Shown: piece by piece, positions 1 to 12,625 of the stretch
Layout: each line of letters opens with the position of its first letter
Numbering within the stretch: the first letter of the stretch is position 1
DNA from: Strigamia acuminata
Lineage: Eukaryota; Arthropoda; Chilopoda; Geophilomorpha; Linotaeniidae
DNA length: 64,000 nt
Assembly (NCBI GenBank): GCA_949358305.1
Contig: OX442314.1
Span: forward strand, 15,679,060 to 15,743,059
Direction of reading: 5' to 3'
Position numbers and translations under genes: made by a program
Notes under the pieces: model-generated
What the model saw: only the letters and a program-made list of their open reading frames with translations
The model's database searches: none
What the model was told of the DNA's origin: nothing

Positions 1-3000
1 TATTATCAGAAAACTCCTTGGAAAAGCCCCAAGTCAAGAGTTAAATTAAGTGTCACTAACAACCAATTAATTCAGAAACGATTTACTAACTGTCAAAAAG
101 TATGCACAAAATTGTTATTAAATTATAGATTGTAAATGAGACCTTCCCACACCTGAGATCATTTATTTAGTGGCCTCAGTGGTCTTGACATGTATACTGT
201 TGTCAGTGGCCAGTTTAATGATAAAATATCGTCGCTCGAGGATTTTCTCGTATTATGAATGGCGCCTGAAGTGTATTCATTAAGATAATGGCTGAGCTGG
301 AATTACCAAAATTTTATCCTAAAGCTCCTAGCAAAACTAAGTGCACTTACTCTTACAACAAGATATTAAATTTGCAAGACAGTAAAAGAAGCCCACCATC
401 ACTTGTCTAACTCCTCATACAATTCCATCCTTCTAAAGTTAAAAAAAATTCCTTTCTTGCAAAATTAACATTTTTTTCCACACTTTTCTTTTTTCTTTTG
501 GCTAATTCAGGTTTTGTTGTTTATGCGCAACATTTTTTGAAAGAGTTTATTAGCAGCATATTTTCCTTCAGTTGCAAATTCTACAAATTAATGTCATAAA
601 TTTAAGATATTTATGATTATGATTTCAATGTGAAACATTTAACGTTTGTTGCCGTCTGCAATAAGTTCGTGGAGTGTAACGTGGCCACAATTCAACTTTT
701 GTTTGCTAATAAATAATTCAGCCGTTGCAATACCGTGCTGGAATTTAAATACAAAAATAAGATTTGGCTTAGATCTAAATCTAACTTACCATGCTGCTTT
801 AATACACAAATCTCGATGAAAATCCCTTATTTCTCACGAAAAACCTCCAGCTTAAGTCTGCCATTTTAAATCATGGATCAGTCAGATCAAAACCCAGAAC
901 CGAAATCTTTGATCTAATGACGTCATAACACAGTATTATATGATGCGTCAGATGCGCCACACAATAAACAAATTCTTAAAGTCAATGTTGCGAAAATAAT
1001 AAAAAAAAAAAATGAAATAGCAATCAAGAACAGCACGCGCAGAGGCCGCAAAAATGATTAGATTTGATTTTCCTTATTTTCAATTGAATCTAATCAAACT
1101 TAACACCCGGTGGAACAAAGTCACCTAAAACTTCAAGTCAATTTCTACCGAAACAGATTTCGGCAGAATCATGATATAAATTTCAACTCTTGTCACAGCC
1201 TCAACTGATTGGAATTCAGGTTGCTAGATACGATTAATTAATCTCATCGTGGCAGAATTTAAGAAGTCTCTTCACTCAGGAATGTTAATCATCCCTGTTC
1301 TGAGTCACACGGCAGGAATGTCCCACTTATAACATGATCATCATGTTTCCTCTTCACAATCATTCTCCGTATCGCATGACAATCGCATTATTTTAACTTG
1401 ATTGCTAAAATTCATGAAAAATCTTGACACGAACGGACCAACACACACCAACACCAAAACGTAGTTGCTGAAAGGATCAACCAAACATTGATGGACGGAG
1501 TGCGTGCGCACATAAACGATTCGGGTTTAGAACATTCGATTTTGGGCTTTTCCATCTTGTCTTTAAAAAATTCGGATGCACTTGAGCTTTTCGTGTGATT
1601 AAATTACAGCACCTAATGTTAAACTTCAAAGAAATTTACCTAACCTTATAACTTGTATGAATTTTATTTTCAGCGTCTAGACAATTTGAATTTTAAATGA
1701 AATTTGAACTAGACACGAATCATGCACATAAAAACTTTCCTCATTGTGCTTGCTGCAGCTTTTACTTCTTATGCTCTTTTGTACAGTACGAATATGTAGT
1801 CTAGATTTGTTGGCTTTTCCCTTTCTGCTATTTCCTTCTCCTGTCAAAAAAATCAAATATGCAACAAAAAAATGCCTAAAGCCGAAAAAAAAATTATTAT
1901 AAGACTAACAGAAAAGATCTAGTCAGAGAAAAGATAAATGACTTTTACAAAAGACTATCAATAAAACCTTCTTTTTATAAAACCGAGACAAAAATTAAAA
2001 CCAAAAAGAAAAACTTACTTGTTAGTAATAACTTATCATTTCAAATAAAAATGATATATTATCCTTAATCCTTACACTAATGGTATTTATTCAAAGGCAA
2101 ACTTCAAACTTAAGTCTTATTACGTTGCCCAATTTCCTAATCCCTCAAAAAATCTCCTCAAACACCCTCATCCTCTTTTTTACATGAATTTTCCATATCC
2201 CTCGAGAAATCCCATAAATCAGCAGCATCCAAATCTCTATTACTTATTGTCCCGCACGCAAGCAGAAGGAATAAGCAGATGATGGATTGCTGAGCAACAT
2301 CTCATACAATTAATTTTCCAAATGTATTCTTTGTTAGGCGATTAAAAACCTAAACTGCAATTCTAATTGCATGTGGATTAAATCTGTTGATTTCATTATC
2401 TTCTGCAAACTAAAAGACGGACATTTATCATTACTCAAAAATGCTGTAATGAGTGAAAATACTGTAACATTGTAAATTCCACCACCATTTATACAAATTG
2501 TAAGCAAATACTAAACGTTTGCAGCCGAGATCTGAATAATTGTTCAACCAAGCACGCGTAAATCGCATCATTGTTGCTTAAGATAAGTTAAGAAAGTTAA
2601 GTGACACAATGCTTATAAAATTAAATAAAATAAATGGACTAACATGAGCAAAATATAATATAAAAAACGTCACATCCTGAAGTAAAAACGAGGTTATCGA
2701 CTTAAGCAATTTGAATGCACCTATTGTTTTTGTAAAAATCATAAATAGAACAAAAATAAAAAAATCAATACTAACTTAAGATAAATCAACTATCATTGTT
2801 GGTAGGAAAAAACAGCTTTAAGAATTCAAGACATATTGAATAAGCATGTTAATTAAATAGTTTTTCCATGGTTTTAGCACCGATGCACCCAAGTTGGGAG
2901 GCGTCAATAAATATCATGTGACACATTTGTGCCTGCAACACCAAAACAAGCAAATGCTAGAGAACATCGCGTCGAAAGTGCACCACAAGTCATCATTTTT

Positions 3001-3543
3001 CTAACTCATTTTCAAAGGTGTTAGCAATTAAGATTTAAAATAAAAAATTATTTAAATATAATCGGATTTTAATTCATACGTCATTAGCAAGAAATTGCTT
3101 ACAGATTACTCATTAATCCTCACATTTTAAATAATTCCAATTACATTTAATTATTCTGATTTGCCTCGTTGACGAAGCTCCAGAATTTAATTCACTGATA
3201 ACTTTTGATCTCACAGCATCGGATATTCTCTCCAAAAATGTCAATAAAGGAAAAGTTTCTGCTTTGGCCACTAATCATGTTACCAAAAATGAAAAATTAT
3301 CTAGATTTATCTATATCCAGTTTTCAGGAAATAAATCCACAATCTAAATCAGCACCTTTTCATGTTGAATCAAGTATCAATTGCAATAACTAAGGCGAAA
3401 CGTGCAATTTTTTAAACAATTTAACAATCCCATCATCATACCTTATACCTACGATATTCAAGCTAAGCTCTCCGCTCGATATTTATCAATTTATTTTGGT
3501 TCGAATTACTTATGCTTATCTTGTCAATTTGATATATTTTTAC
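1..3543. other. AT-rich non-coding stretch, probably Dscam-like intron
   Basis: This stretch lies downstream of the Dscam-like Ig1 exon on the minus strand, so the next exons of that gene would be expected here or beyond the left edge. I read the minus strand in its less AT-rich patches (about 1020-1200, 2240-2340 and 2860-3000) and found no open, splice-bounded exon with Ig-domain residues. No RNA gene or transposon was recognised. It is most likely intron sequence. Confidence 0.5.
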
Positions 3544-3867
3544 CTGCTCTCACATGAACTGGACGACTCCGAATTACTCCGAGCGGTGACGAAGCAATAC
3601 ATTGGTATCTGCCAGCATGAACATCTTGTTGGTATAGATTTGCCCGAAAAGGAGGAAAATGGAGACTTCCATTCGACAAAATGTGGCGGATGTTTTTAAC
3701 ATCATTCACGCTTGACCCATTCATCAAGGACCAGTGGACAATTGGTAATGGATTCCCATGTGCTGAGCACTCCACTATAGCACCAGTCGAATTTGAAAAA
3801 TCGACACGGTCGGGCGGCTCAGTAATAAAAACGGGGCCACGAGACGAATCTGGATCCAAAACTGCAC
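3544..3867 (-). CDS. Dscam: Dscam-like gene, exon encoding the first Ig domain
   Basis: This 324-nt exon is read on the minus strand. It is bounded by an acceptor (TTTGAATTAG at 3868-3877) and a donor (GTAAAA from 3543 down), both in phase 1. It encodes 108 residues forming one I-set immunoglobulin domain. It begins near SRGPVFITEPPDRVDFSNST, has the first Cys in VECSAHGNP, the core Trp in VHWS, the FPPF strand, and DVHAGRYQCIA with the second Cys, and ends at RPVHVRAG. The GPVF start, FSNSTGA, NG.L.FPPF and VHA.Y.C pattern is characteristic of Ig1 of arthropod Dscam (Down syndrome cell adhesion molecule), a neuronal and immune surface receptor that binds homophilically through Ig domains. 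Phase 1 on both sides is usual for Ig exons. The family call rests on remembered motif similarity. I cannot tell whether this is the hypervariable Dscam1 or one of its relatives, because no Ig2 exon lies in the window. Confidence 0.85.
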
Positions 3868-6800
3868 CTAATTCAAAAGTAGAAGAAAAAAAAGAATTGA
3901 TAAATAACACTAACCTTACAAATTCGTAAATTGTACATTTGTAAAATAAAAATCGACTTCATTCTCGACTGATGCATTAAAACTAGACATTTCTTAGTTG
4001 TGTGTTGTGTGTGTGCTCTTTGCGCATTTCAACTCATTTAAACTAAAAAATTTAAACATTCCAGACGTTCTAATAATTTAACCATGTTTAAAAACTAGTG
4101 TCAGTTCATGCATGCGTAAATACTTAATGAACCCAGCTAATGTGCTATAATTTAAACTCTACTGCAACTCTTTCGCTTCCAATTACTTTCACTTTTTATA
4201 TTCCAAAACGCCCTCCCAATTAGCATGGATTACACTTTTAATATCTTTAACCTTAATATAATTATACATCCAATACCAAAAATTGTTGACATCAAAATTA
4301 TTTCCGGCCTCACATATTACTTCCGTAATTCCGCCCATTAAAATTAAAAATTTATTTTCTTTTCTAACAAAACAAGAACAATAGAAACAGCAACAAAGAT
4401 CGATCTATCAATTTACAAAAGGGGCGGAGAGGAGACAAGAAAATGTGAAAATGAAAGAAAAAAAGAAAATAAAAAAAGGCCTTTCTGACAGTCTCATCTA
4501 TATTCACACGCAAGATCGAAGCCGAACCTCAGTTCAGTTCAAAAAAATATCTACAAAAAAAATAAAGAATATTCACAACACATCAAATTCATTCTTCTCA
4601 TTTCAAGTAAACTCACGTTGCGTCCAAAAGGACTTTCAATTGATTTGCCGGCTGCCGCTTCATTTCTTCTTCCACGCACGAAACCAAAGACAACTTTCCC
4701 ACCACAAAACTATCCCTACGTTTACACTCAACAACTTTTTTTCTTTATATCAAATTATATGTAAAAGCAAAAAAATAAAATAAAATCACAAGTAAAAATT
4801 TATTGACCAATACGAAAATCAAAAAGAAATCGGCAACTCGGTCCAAAAGCAAATTTGCCAAAATTTCTCTTATTCTCCTTTGATTTCCCCGAGGAAGAAC
4901 CGGCACTAGGTCGTCCAATTTTTTTCACTTTGCGGATCGTAAAAAGTGCAACTTTGGGTTAAAAAATCCCGGTAGATATTTAGGATTCTCCTAAGAGTCT
5001 GCGATGCGATAACTGAGGTTGAAAAAACGAGAGTCAAACGAGCTGCAGATAGAAAGAATCGTAAAATTCAGCCAATGTTTGGCTCGGCAATAGAAAGCCT
5101 GCAGCTGGACCTTGCTGAGGTGTTTGGAATGTGCTAAATGGATATTGCCACGAGCTAAAAGCAAACTGCACACACACACATTTCAAACGGCTCGTAAATA
5201 TATTTACGTTACCTGCATTCTTAAAGTATTTACTACGAGCGAAGCCAGAGCTTTTTAAACTTTCTCATCTTCAAAATATTTAATCCGACGATCTGTACCC
5301 GCGTGTATTATTCACAAATGCTCTTCATGCATCGCAGTAATTCGTTACATATAACCTCTATGTTTCTCTTAGCAAAGATCGCACCTATATTTAATAATGT
5401 AAACGGCGTAAATTGCGTGTGTCCACCAACTAAACCTACAAAGTCCGCCCTCTAATTGGCAATGAAGTCTTGTCATTAGCTTGTTCAGCTAAGGCATTTT
5501 CTCATCTTCTAATTGAAATTCGGGTGCCCATTGAGTCATACTAATTTGCCAAATGTTTCGGCTTATGAGCCACTTGCTCCCCCTTCGTTGCGTTACATCA
5601 ATACAAACTACAATTAACAACACCAGAACGTAGTCAGGAAAAAGACCTTTAATGACTATTTAACAACACCAAAATGAATGTAGAAAACCTCCAATGTTAA
5701 AATAATGATTTGAATATTTAAATAACTATTCATGGGATCAGGGTTCAACACTTGAAAACCACATGTGCTTCGTAAAGTTTTAAAATTATTGATATTTTTA
5801 ATGTAATTTATATCGCCTACTTGAATCATAATTTCTACATTTCATTTACCATTCATTTAAATATATATATCGTTAAGATAACCAAGAAATATAAAAGTGG
5901 TTTATGAATGATCAATTTATTAAAATGTTAATTGGGTAAAAATTACCATTGGTACAGTAATTTTTAGCGTTTTGATTGTATTAAAAACGGCTTTTCTAAT
6001 CTCTAAAAACTTTTTGTATCAGTGTGTAGCTCTTGGTCTAATTTACTGCCCTTTTTACTGTAACACCGAATTTTTGCTGCGAGTCGTCCCAGTATAACAC
6101 TACTTCAACGAAACGACCGCAACGTCGACGTGACTAAACTACTGCAGTCATTTTGAACGCAATGTCGATGTTATTTGTAGGTACATTTCAGGGATTTGAT
6201 GGGAAACACTAATGAAATTTGTGGGGAATGGGGAAATTTGGGTGGAATAGGGGCAGGAGATGGCGCGACAGAATGAATGAGAATGGACGCGAGATATCGT
6301 CTGGGCACAAGATTAAATGACAAATTTAATATTTCTTAATTATTTTGTGTTTACAAAAAAAAAAAAAAAAAAAAAAATCTACTGCAAAATTCATGAAATT
6401 CTTTTAGTTAAAACTGCTGACAAAAAGAAATAACTTTAGCCCATGCAATTCTAATAAGCCAGCCCTAATTACTTTTACATATATATTGTTCCAAATTTTC
6501 AAAGACAGCATGTGAACTTAATTGGAAATGTAGTCCGGTATAAAATAAAAGAAATAAATTTTAAAAAGAAATGAAACTTTGAACGAAACTTCGAAATTGC
6601 CATATCATTAATACGAAATGATGATTCATACAAGGCAGCTGGTGGCTCGCGTCTGATATTCCATCAAACAGATTCAACAAATATTGCATGCAGTGATTTA
6701 TAGTACCCAAAATAAAATAATAAAAAATCGACTCGCATCCACTTATCAATCCGTTAAAAATTTGCTTACTCCTGCAACGACAAACCTTATCACTGCAGAT

Positions 6801-7565
6801 AAGGAAAATTGGCAAATAACGTCGAAATATTTAATAATTCGAGCAATCAGTTGTGATTAATAACATTTTATATTGCAATACCATAGTACACTCGTTGTAA
6901 CCACGCGATATATCAGTTTTCTTTGTGTTGTTACTCTCGGTGGAATTCTCCCAAATATAATCCTACTATGATATATGATCGGCTGTTGTCGTGTCGTATT
7001 ATAAGCAAAACCATAAACTTAAATCAATTAAAAATTCGATTGCAACTTTTAATGTGAAATGTTTAAAACATTTCGTTACATTTGACTGATCTTACCGAAA
7101 ACGTGCCAACAGTCGTCACCAGACCATTTTTTTAAAAATAAATTTTATTGGCACTATCAAGGTAAACTTAAACCTCAACCATAAAATGTCGTGATTATTA
7201 TAAGCACACAAAGTAATTATTTCCCAGTCAAAACGAATTCTCCCAAAGCGAGAAATTCACATTCGCATTAGCAAAATTGATGCCAATTTCTCAGCACACA
7301 TAGCGTCAAGCCGAATGACGTCAAAGCCTTCACTTAGGGATGAACTTGTCACTATGTGAGAAATGAGGCAAGCGGAGCTAGGCATGCGAAGCAAATAAAT
7401 AATAAAACGTGAGACGCAAAGCGCTTGATGGCGGGGGTCGAACGTATACCGCGCCCGCTGCAGCCATTAGCACGCATATTACGTTACTGCTGATAACACC
7501 GGGCTTTCCGTCTCAAAACATCAGCACACATTTCTTCATTGCTACGTCGACTACCTTCTGCACTT
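3868..7565. other. Dscam-like intron, left part
   Basis: AT-rich intron DNA between the Ig1 exon and the truncated LTR element. It holds a poly(A) run at 6355-6377. A GC-richer patch at about 7380-7520 reads on the minus strand like a decayed tRNA-derived (SINE-like) sequence, with a B-box-like GTTCGACCC. No ORF here looks like a gene. Confidence 0.45.
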
Positions 7566-8183
7566 TGTGGTGACCACGAGGTCACAGAAGTGTTTAATAA
7601 TTTTATAACATGGTAAAAAGTGTTTTTAGTATTTACAATAATTAATCGCCAGATTATTACGGGAAAACTAGCAATACTAGTTTTACCGTTTCTGCGGAAT
7701 CAACATGATGACGTCAGCCATTTTGCATAATTCTCCGAATTTATGCAAATACGTCATTTCCGGTCATTAGGGGGTATTTAAACCCGTGTTTTGACCGGAA
7801 GCGCCACACAGATATATCGCAGCAACAGTAGCATCACACCTCACCTTTCAGGCCGAACACCACGGATTGATAGAGGACCGATGCCAGTTGCCCAAGTCAT
7901 CTGTAACACCAAGCCAAAGATATTTGTCGTAGCAAAACTACGACCGAAATATCTCACCATCGCTGAAGCGTTTTGCGAACACGTGTTTTGCCAGGACGCC
8001 ATTAACCCTAGACAACCAGAAGCCACGTGTAAGACTGCCGTGCAGCAACAAATCGTATCCGCCGACAAGGATCCGAGACCACAACATTGTTAAGTATTAT
8101 TATTATATTACAAGTGTGAAATAAAAAGGTTATTTGTAAGATATTTGTGTAAAGTTTATTTACCGGAAACCAAGGTTACGACA
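7566..8183 (+). repeat. 5' LTR of the truncated element
   Basis: This 618-bp repeat starts TGTGGTGACCACGAGGTCAC and ends GGTTACGACA, matching the termini of the 613-bp LTRs of the complete element with scattered substitutions and indels. It keeps the CRE-like TACGTCATTTCC, the TATTTAAACCCG TATA-like box and an AATAAA before the end. Confidence 0.9.
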
Positions 8184-8185
8184 CG

Positions 8186-8203
8186 TGGGGGTCTGTCCGG
8201 GAT
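8186..8203 (+). other. Primer binding site, tRNA-Pro type (truncated copy)
   Basis: TGGGGGTCTGTCCGGGAT lies two bases after the LTR, as in the complete element, from which it differs at two positions (TCT versus CCC in the middle). This is the sequence expected from complementarity to the 3' end of a tRNA-Pro. Confidence 0.75.
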
Positions 8204-8268
8204 AGTTTGACTAATCAGACTATTTAAATAAACATATCTTACGGTTTGGAATTTACAAACTATCGAAA

Positions 8269-10005
8269 ATGCCGAAAAGCGGAAAGAATCGAAATCCTTC
8301 GACCGCAAGCGCCCGAAGAAAAGCCATGGAATCAGCCAAGGCAAGGGCCGAAGCATTGGCTAGCCCAGCGTTAGATAAATTACCGCCGGAATCGACGAAA
8401 AGAAATACGATTGGAAAAACACCAATCGATAAAAACAACGCCGATAAATTACCGCCGGAATCGACAAAAAGAAATACGATTGGAAAAACACCAATTGATA
8501 AAAATAACGCCAAAAAAACGTCTGTCGGACAAACACCGATTGGAAAAACTCCAAACCACGCCGGAAAAACGTCTATCGGACAAACACCGATCGGAAAAAC
8601 GCCGAATCACGTCGAAAAAACGTCTGTCGGCAAAACACCGATCGAAAAAACTCCGAAACCATCGAACAAGAATACGCAACCCGACTTTACGGAAACGATA
8701 GAAGAAGAATCCGACAAGGATGAAAATGGGTTTAGCCTGTTCGATAGAGACGACGACGGAACTCAACGCAATCGAGTAACCATTCAACACGGCTATAATT
8801 CAACGCGATCCCAGATTAATCGATGCAGAGAAGCATACGAAATCGCCCGATTAATGGGAATCCCGTACGACGAAGAAGGGGATCCGCTGGCCCAATTGGA
8901 CATGGTACTCCGGCTGACAAGAGAACGGGCAGAAAAAAGAGCTATCCGACGAGGGAAGAAGGCCGTCAAGCGTCAAAAAACGAATGATCAGACGACCGAC
9001 TCGTATGACTCGACCCGAACCAGTTCCGACGCGGACGACGAAAGCGAAGCTGATTCGCTCGATTCGAAAGGAATTAACGTCCAAGGATGGGCTAGTATCG
9101 TAGACGAGCCCGTCGAAGTGCAGAACGAATTCTTGGAAGCTTTTCAGCAAGACAGTCGCAATAATCGCGGGAGACACTCGTGGGCATTCGCACAATCTTT
9201 CGCCGCTAAAGCTGGCAATACCAGCCAAACACCAAACGACCCGAATTCTGAAATGATACGATTAATTAATCAGAAAAACCAGGTCAGAAATCAACAGGGA
9301 CGAGATAGGTTGGCAATGCCAAGCCTCGATGACATACGAACAGTTAAAGCTAACGTTGACGCAGCTAACGAAGCCGCAAAAGCCAAGATCAAGACCGCTA
9401 ACGACGCCGATAAGGAAGCCGCGAAGATTAATTCGCAACTATACGGAGGGAGAAAATCAATCGTATTATTAAAACAAAATAACGGGATCCTGAGCGGAAC
9501 AGCCGTAAATGGAATCTTCCCCTCCGGAACGCAGCTGACTGCGACTTCCCCAACTTTAACTAATCAGAATTCTCCTCAACACCAGAATTCTTCGCAAAAT
9601 AACCAATTCCTTCCTCAAAATGGAAATACATCCCCGAATTACGGAAGCCAGTATCAAGCCGATCCCATAATGGAAGCTCGACTAAGGGCACTCGAGGAAC
9701 GAGCACGCGCCGACTCCCAAGCCAATCAAAATCGAAATTTAAGAAATCGACCGAGACAAAACGAGAGCCTCCTTCGAAAATATTCTGCCGACCAGTGGGC
9801 CTTAGAACAAAAAGATCGAAACATAAAGTGGTCACAATTGCGACTAATGAGGTTCGACGGAACTTGGAGAGCCGGAAATAAATTCCTAGACGAAGTGGCA
9901 CTCACCATTTCACGGCTCGGAGCCGAACCCGATGAAATGGTAGCAAAAGGGTTACCCGAAATGCTAGTAGGAGAAGCTAGAGCCTGGTACGTAGAGGCGA
10001 TCTAG
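8269..10005 (+). pseudogene. gag, 3'-truncated, of the partial LTR element
   Basis: This open frame of 578 codons starts MPKSGKNRNPSTASARRKAM, matching the N-terminus of the intact gag at 44035. The ATG lies 66 bp after the PBS. Similarity runs through the basic and acidic N-terminal region and the WALEQKDRNIKW core and stops at EARAWYVEA, after which a chance TAG closes the frame. The zinc knuckle and the C-terminal half of the capsid-like domain are lost, so no working Gag is expected. Compared with the intact copy, residues about 40-130 are expanded by internal repeats: a unit containing KLPPESTKRNTIGKTPID occurs twice and TPIGKTPNH-type units recur. Confidence 0.85.
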
Positions 10006-10116
10006 TTGATCCTATGCGAAAATGATCCCCTTTCGCAATTGATCGACTTTACCTATCAAACAATACAGCTGTCGTGTAATAGAAAAACGTATTTTTATTT
10101 CTACAAAATACGGAGT

Positions 10117-10174
10117 AAATAATTTAAACCCGTTTAAATTCGATCAAATAATTTAAACCCGTTTAAATTCGATC
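10117..10174. repeat. 29-bp tandem duplication with an internal palindrome
   Basis: Two adjacent identical 29-bp copies (10117-10145 and 10146-10174) each contain AATTTAAACCCGTTTAAATT, which has 9-bp inverted arms around CC. They lie just beyond the break of the truncated LTR element. Confidence 0.8.
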
Positions 10175-11489
10175 CCAACCAAAAGGTAGAGTGGTCCACC
10201 TTTTCACTTTCTCATTAGTGACGAAATCAGAGGCCCGAGACAGAGTACAGACCGCCCAACTAAAGATAACTGGACAATCAATACATTCCATGGAAAGAAC
10301 TTGATAAGAAACGTATCAAACGGCCTTGTTAGTGAAGTTGCACTAGAGAAGTATACAGTTGCATTCGCAGAAAGGTTTTCGGAGGTGGGAGGAGAACGAG
10401 CGGTTGCCAGTGAAAAGTTGCAATTGTACACCGACAAACAGCCATCAATTTCATTCACCGGGCAGAGCGCTACAATTGCCAATACTTCAACTGAACTTTT
10501 CAATTCCCCAAGTGAAAGGAGGGTCAGAAGTAAGAACATTCTGTGGAAAAAAGGCAGTAGAATTTAAGACTGAGGTTTATGTCAGTCGTAAATAGATGTT
10601 TAACAAATAAGCAGAGTAGTCAATCATTTTAAAATGTAGTAAAATATTTTTTTATAACTCGTGCTGAATTTAACGATGTATTTTTTAATGGTTTCCCTGA
10701 AGCTGTAATATCTACGTGCCGAAATGATTTATGTAAAGTATTTTTCGATAGCGATAAACGTTAACAAAAATGCTCGCAAAAATGCCAGTGCCCAATCCAA
10801 ATATTATTTGTGTTTACCATCTTTTGTCTCTTAAATATCTTCTATAATAAAAACTTGATGGCAGAAAGCTATCACCGACATAAAAAGTGCAAAACTAAAA
10901 GACAGCTGCACTAAATAGGTGTTTCGTGTAGATAACACTAGGTGCAATACTATTATCTGTCATTCTACTAAAGCTTAATACGACTTTTAAATGTTTAAGC
11001 CATTCTTAGGTTTAGAAGAATCCTTAGAAACGGTTATCTTGAGTTGGGTTATACTATTGACATGTCCTTTAACTGCTCCTGTGCTTAGGGTTGTATACTC
11101 AAGGGTAAATTCAGGAAGTAACCCGTAGACTGAGTCAAGCATTTATATTGGCAGTTTGGTGAATCCAGACTCACAACCAAACAACCTTATCTGCAAGAAG
11201 AACAACAACAATCGAATCTAAGCGAAAAACATAATTGAAAATAATAGTGATTAACGTTTAGAATTTAGATATCTTTTTTTAGCTTTATATTTCACGATTT
11301 TTTTTATTCCACCCAAATATGCGATAATTATCAATAAGTTCACTAATATTCATTAAAAGAATACCAACTCAACGGCTTGGTTTTCGCTTTTCAATCACTA
11401 TAGCTGCATTCGCAAAGCAAGTTTAATTGGAAGTTACATATGTTTTGCAGTTTAAATGCTGTGCGCATGCCGAATGTTAACTCTAAGAC
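10175..11489. other. Dscam-like intron, no recognised feature
   Basis: AT-rich intron DNA between the truncated LTR element and the nested palindrome. I see no gene, RNA or transposon end here. Confidence 0.4.
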
Positions 11490-11830
11490 TAACAAGGGAA
11501 CCACATGAATAAGTCATTTTAGATTTTGGCCAAATTTTGGCCAAATGATGTCTAAAGTGAGCTTAATAATTGCCTAAATTTTTAAATCTCCATGGTCAGC
11601 TGATTAACCATGGTAATTATCCCAAATCTGTACTCTTTTTGGGCTCTAGTAGACATTTTGAGTGAAAAGGCTGTGTGTAGGGATATGGTAAACAACTGGT
11701 TGCTGAGCAACAACTCCAGGAAAATAGTTCTGGAGCACTAATCCAGAACTATTTTTTCTGGAGTTGTTTTCTGGTCACATGGTCACATCCAGGAATTTTA
11801 TGACTGTCTTCATGAAGACAATAATAGTTT

Positions 11831-11904
11831 GTAGTTGTGGTCCAGTGGTTAAGGCAATGGACTAGGAATCTTTCCACACAGGTTCAAATCCTGGTGTGTG
11901 TGTG
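11831..11904 (+). pseudogene. tRNA-Ser-derived sequence inside the foldback element
   Basis: An A-box-like TGGTCCAGTGG followed by TTAAGGCAATGGACTAG, then a B box GGTTCAAATCC with a good T stem (CAGG/CCTG), resembles a type-II tRNA-Ser. The variable arm and part of the anticodon stem are deleted and the acceptor ends do not pair, so it is not a working tRNA. A T5 run follows at about 11910. The inverted copy is on the other arm, at about 12070-12113, with the remaining part continuing at 12779-12815 after the inserted MITE. Confidence 0.65.
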
Positions 11905-12339
11905 AAAATTTTTACTTTTATTTTTTAATTTTTTTAGCAGTAATTTTAATGTTTGTAATTTTATGTTTGTTAAAAAATTAAATTAATTAATTAAAGTTTT
12001 CTAAAAACAAACATAAAATTACAAACATTAAAATTACTGCTAAAAAAATTAAAAAATAAAAGTAAAAATTTTCACACACACACCAGGATTTGAACCTGTG
12101 TGGAAAGATTCCTACCGTCTTCCCCCGAACATAACGTCATGACGTTATATTCAAGTTTTTTCGAAAATCGCTGTTTTCGAAAGTTTTAGCGATTTCTCGA
12201 ATATAACGTCACTTCCAATATAACGTCATGACGTTGTATTCGAATACAACGTCATGACGTTATATTCGAGTGCATTGACGGGTGCGATGCCGGGAAGCAT
12301 TGCAGGTGCGCTTTTAACGGGCGCAATGCCGAAAAAACG

Positions 12340-12625
12340 AATTCGACACGAATTTTGACAAGAATTGGACACGAATTGGATACGAATTAAACACAAATTA
12401 TCAGGGCCGTGTCGACCTATGAGGCGAAGAGGCGGCCGCCAGGTGGCCATGCCGTGGTATGTAAATTTACCAAGGCATGGCCACCTGGCGGCCGCCTCTT
12501 CGCCTCATAGGTCGGCACGGCCCTGCGAATTATACACGAATTGGACACGAATTGTAAAACGAATTGTACACGAATTGTAAAACAAATTGTACACGTATTG
12601 TAAAACAAATTTGGCACGAATTGTC
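12340..12625. repeat. Degenerate short tandem array (ACACGAATTG type)
   Basis: On both sides of the 124-bp palindrome the sequence repeats units close to ACACGAATTGG or GTAAAACGAATT, with a period of about 10-12 bp. The palindrome seems to have inserted into this array. Confidence 0.65.
12402..12525. mobile_element. 124-bp GC-rich palindromic MITE, hAT-like, third nesting level
   Basis: The termini are CAGGGCCGTG and CACGGCCCTG, and the two arms pair almost along their whole length (CCTATGAGGCGAAGAGGCGG and its complement) around a short AAATTT centre. The flanking octamers are CAAATTAT (12394-12401) and CGAATTAT (12526-12533), seven of eight bases identical. The CAGGG terminus and 8-bp duplication fit a hAT-type element. 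The surrounding array itself repeats ACGAATT, so the octamer match could partly be chance. Confidence 0.65.

Larger units (their letters stand above)
7566..10000 (+). mobile_element. Truncated Ty3/gypsy LTR element (5' LTR, PBS and partial gag)
   Basis: This is a 5' fragment of a relative of the complete element at 43336-54730. It contains a 5' LTR (7566-8183), a primer binding site (8186-8203) and the first 578 codons of gag. Homology to the full copy stops abruptly at about 9998-10000, inside the gag core domain. Pol, the third ORF and the 3' LTR are absent. LTR and leader differ from the complete copy at many sites, so this is an older or distinct subfamily, although its gag frame is still open. 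The target-site duplication cannot be judged because the 3' end is missing. Confidence 0.9.
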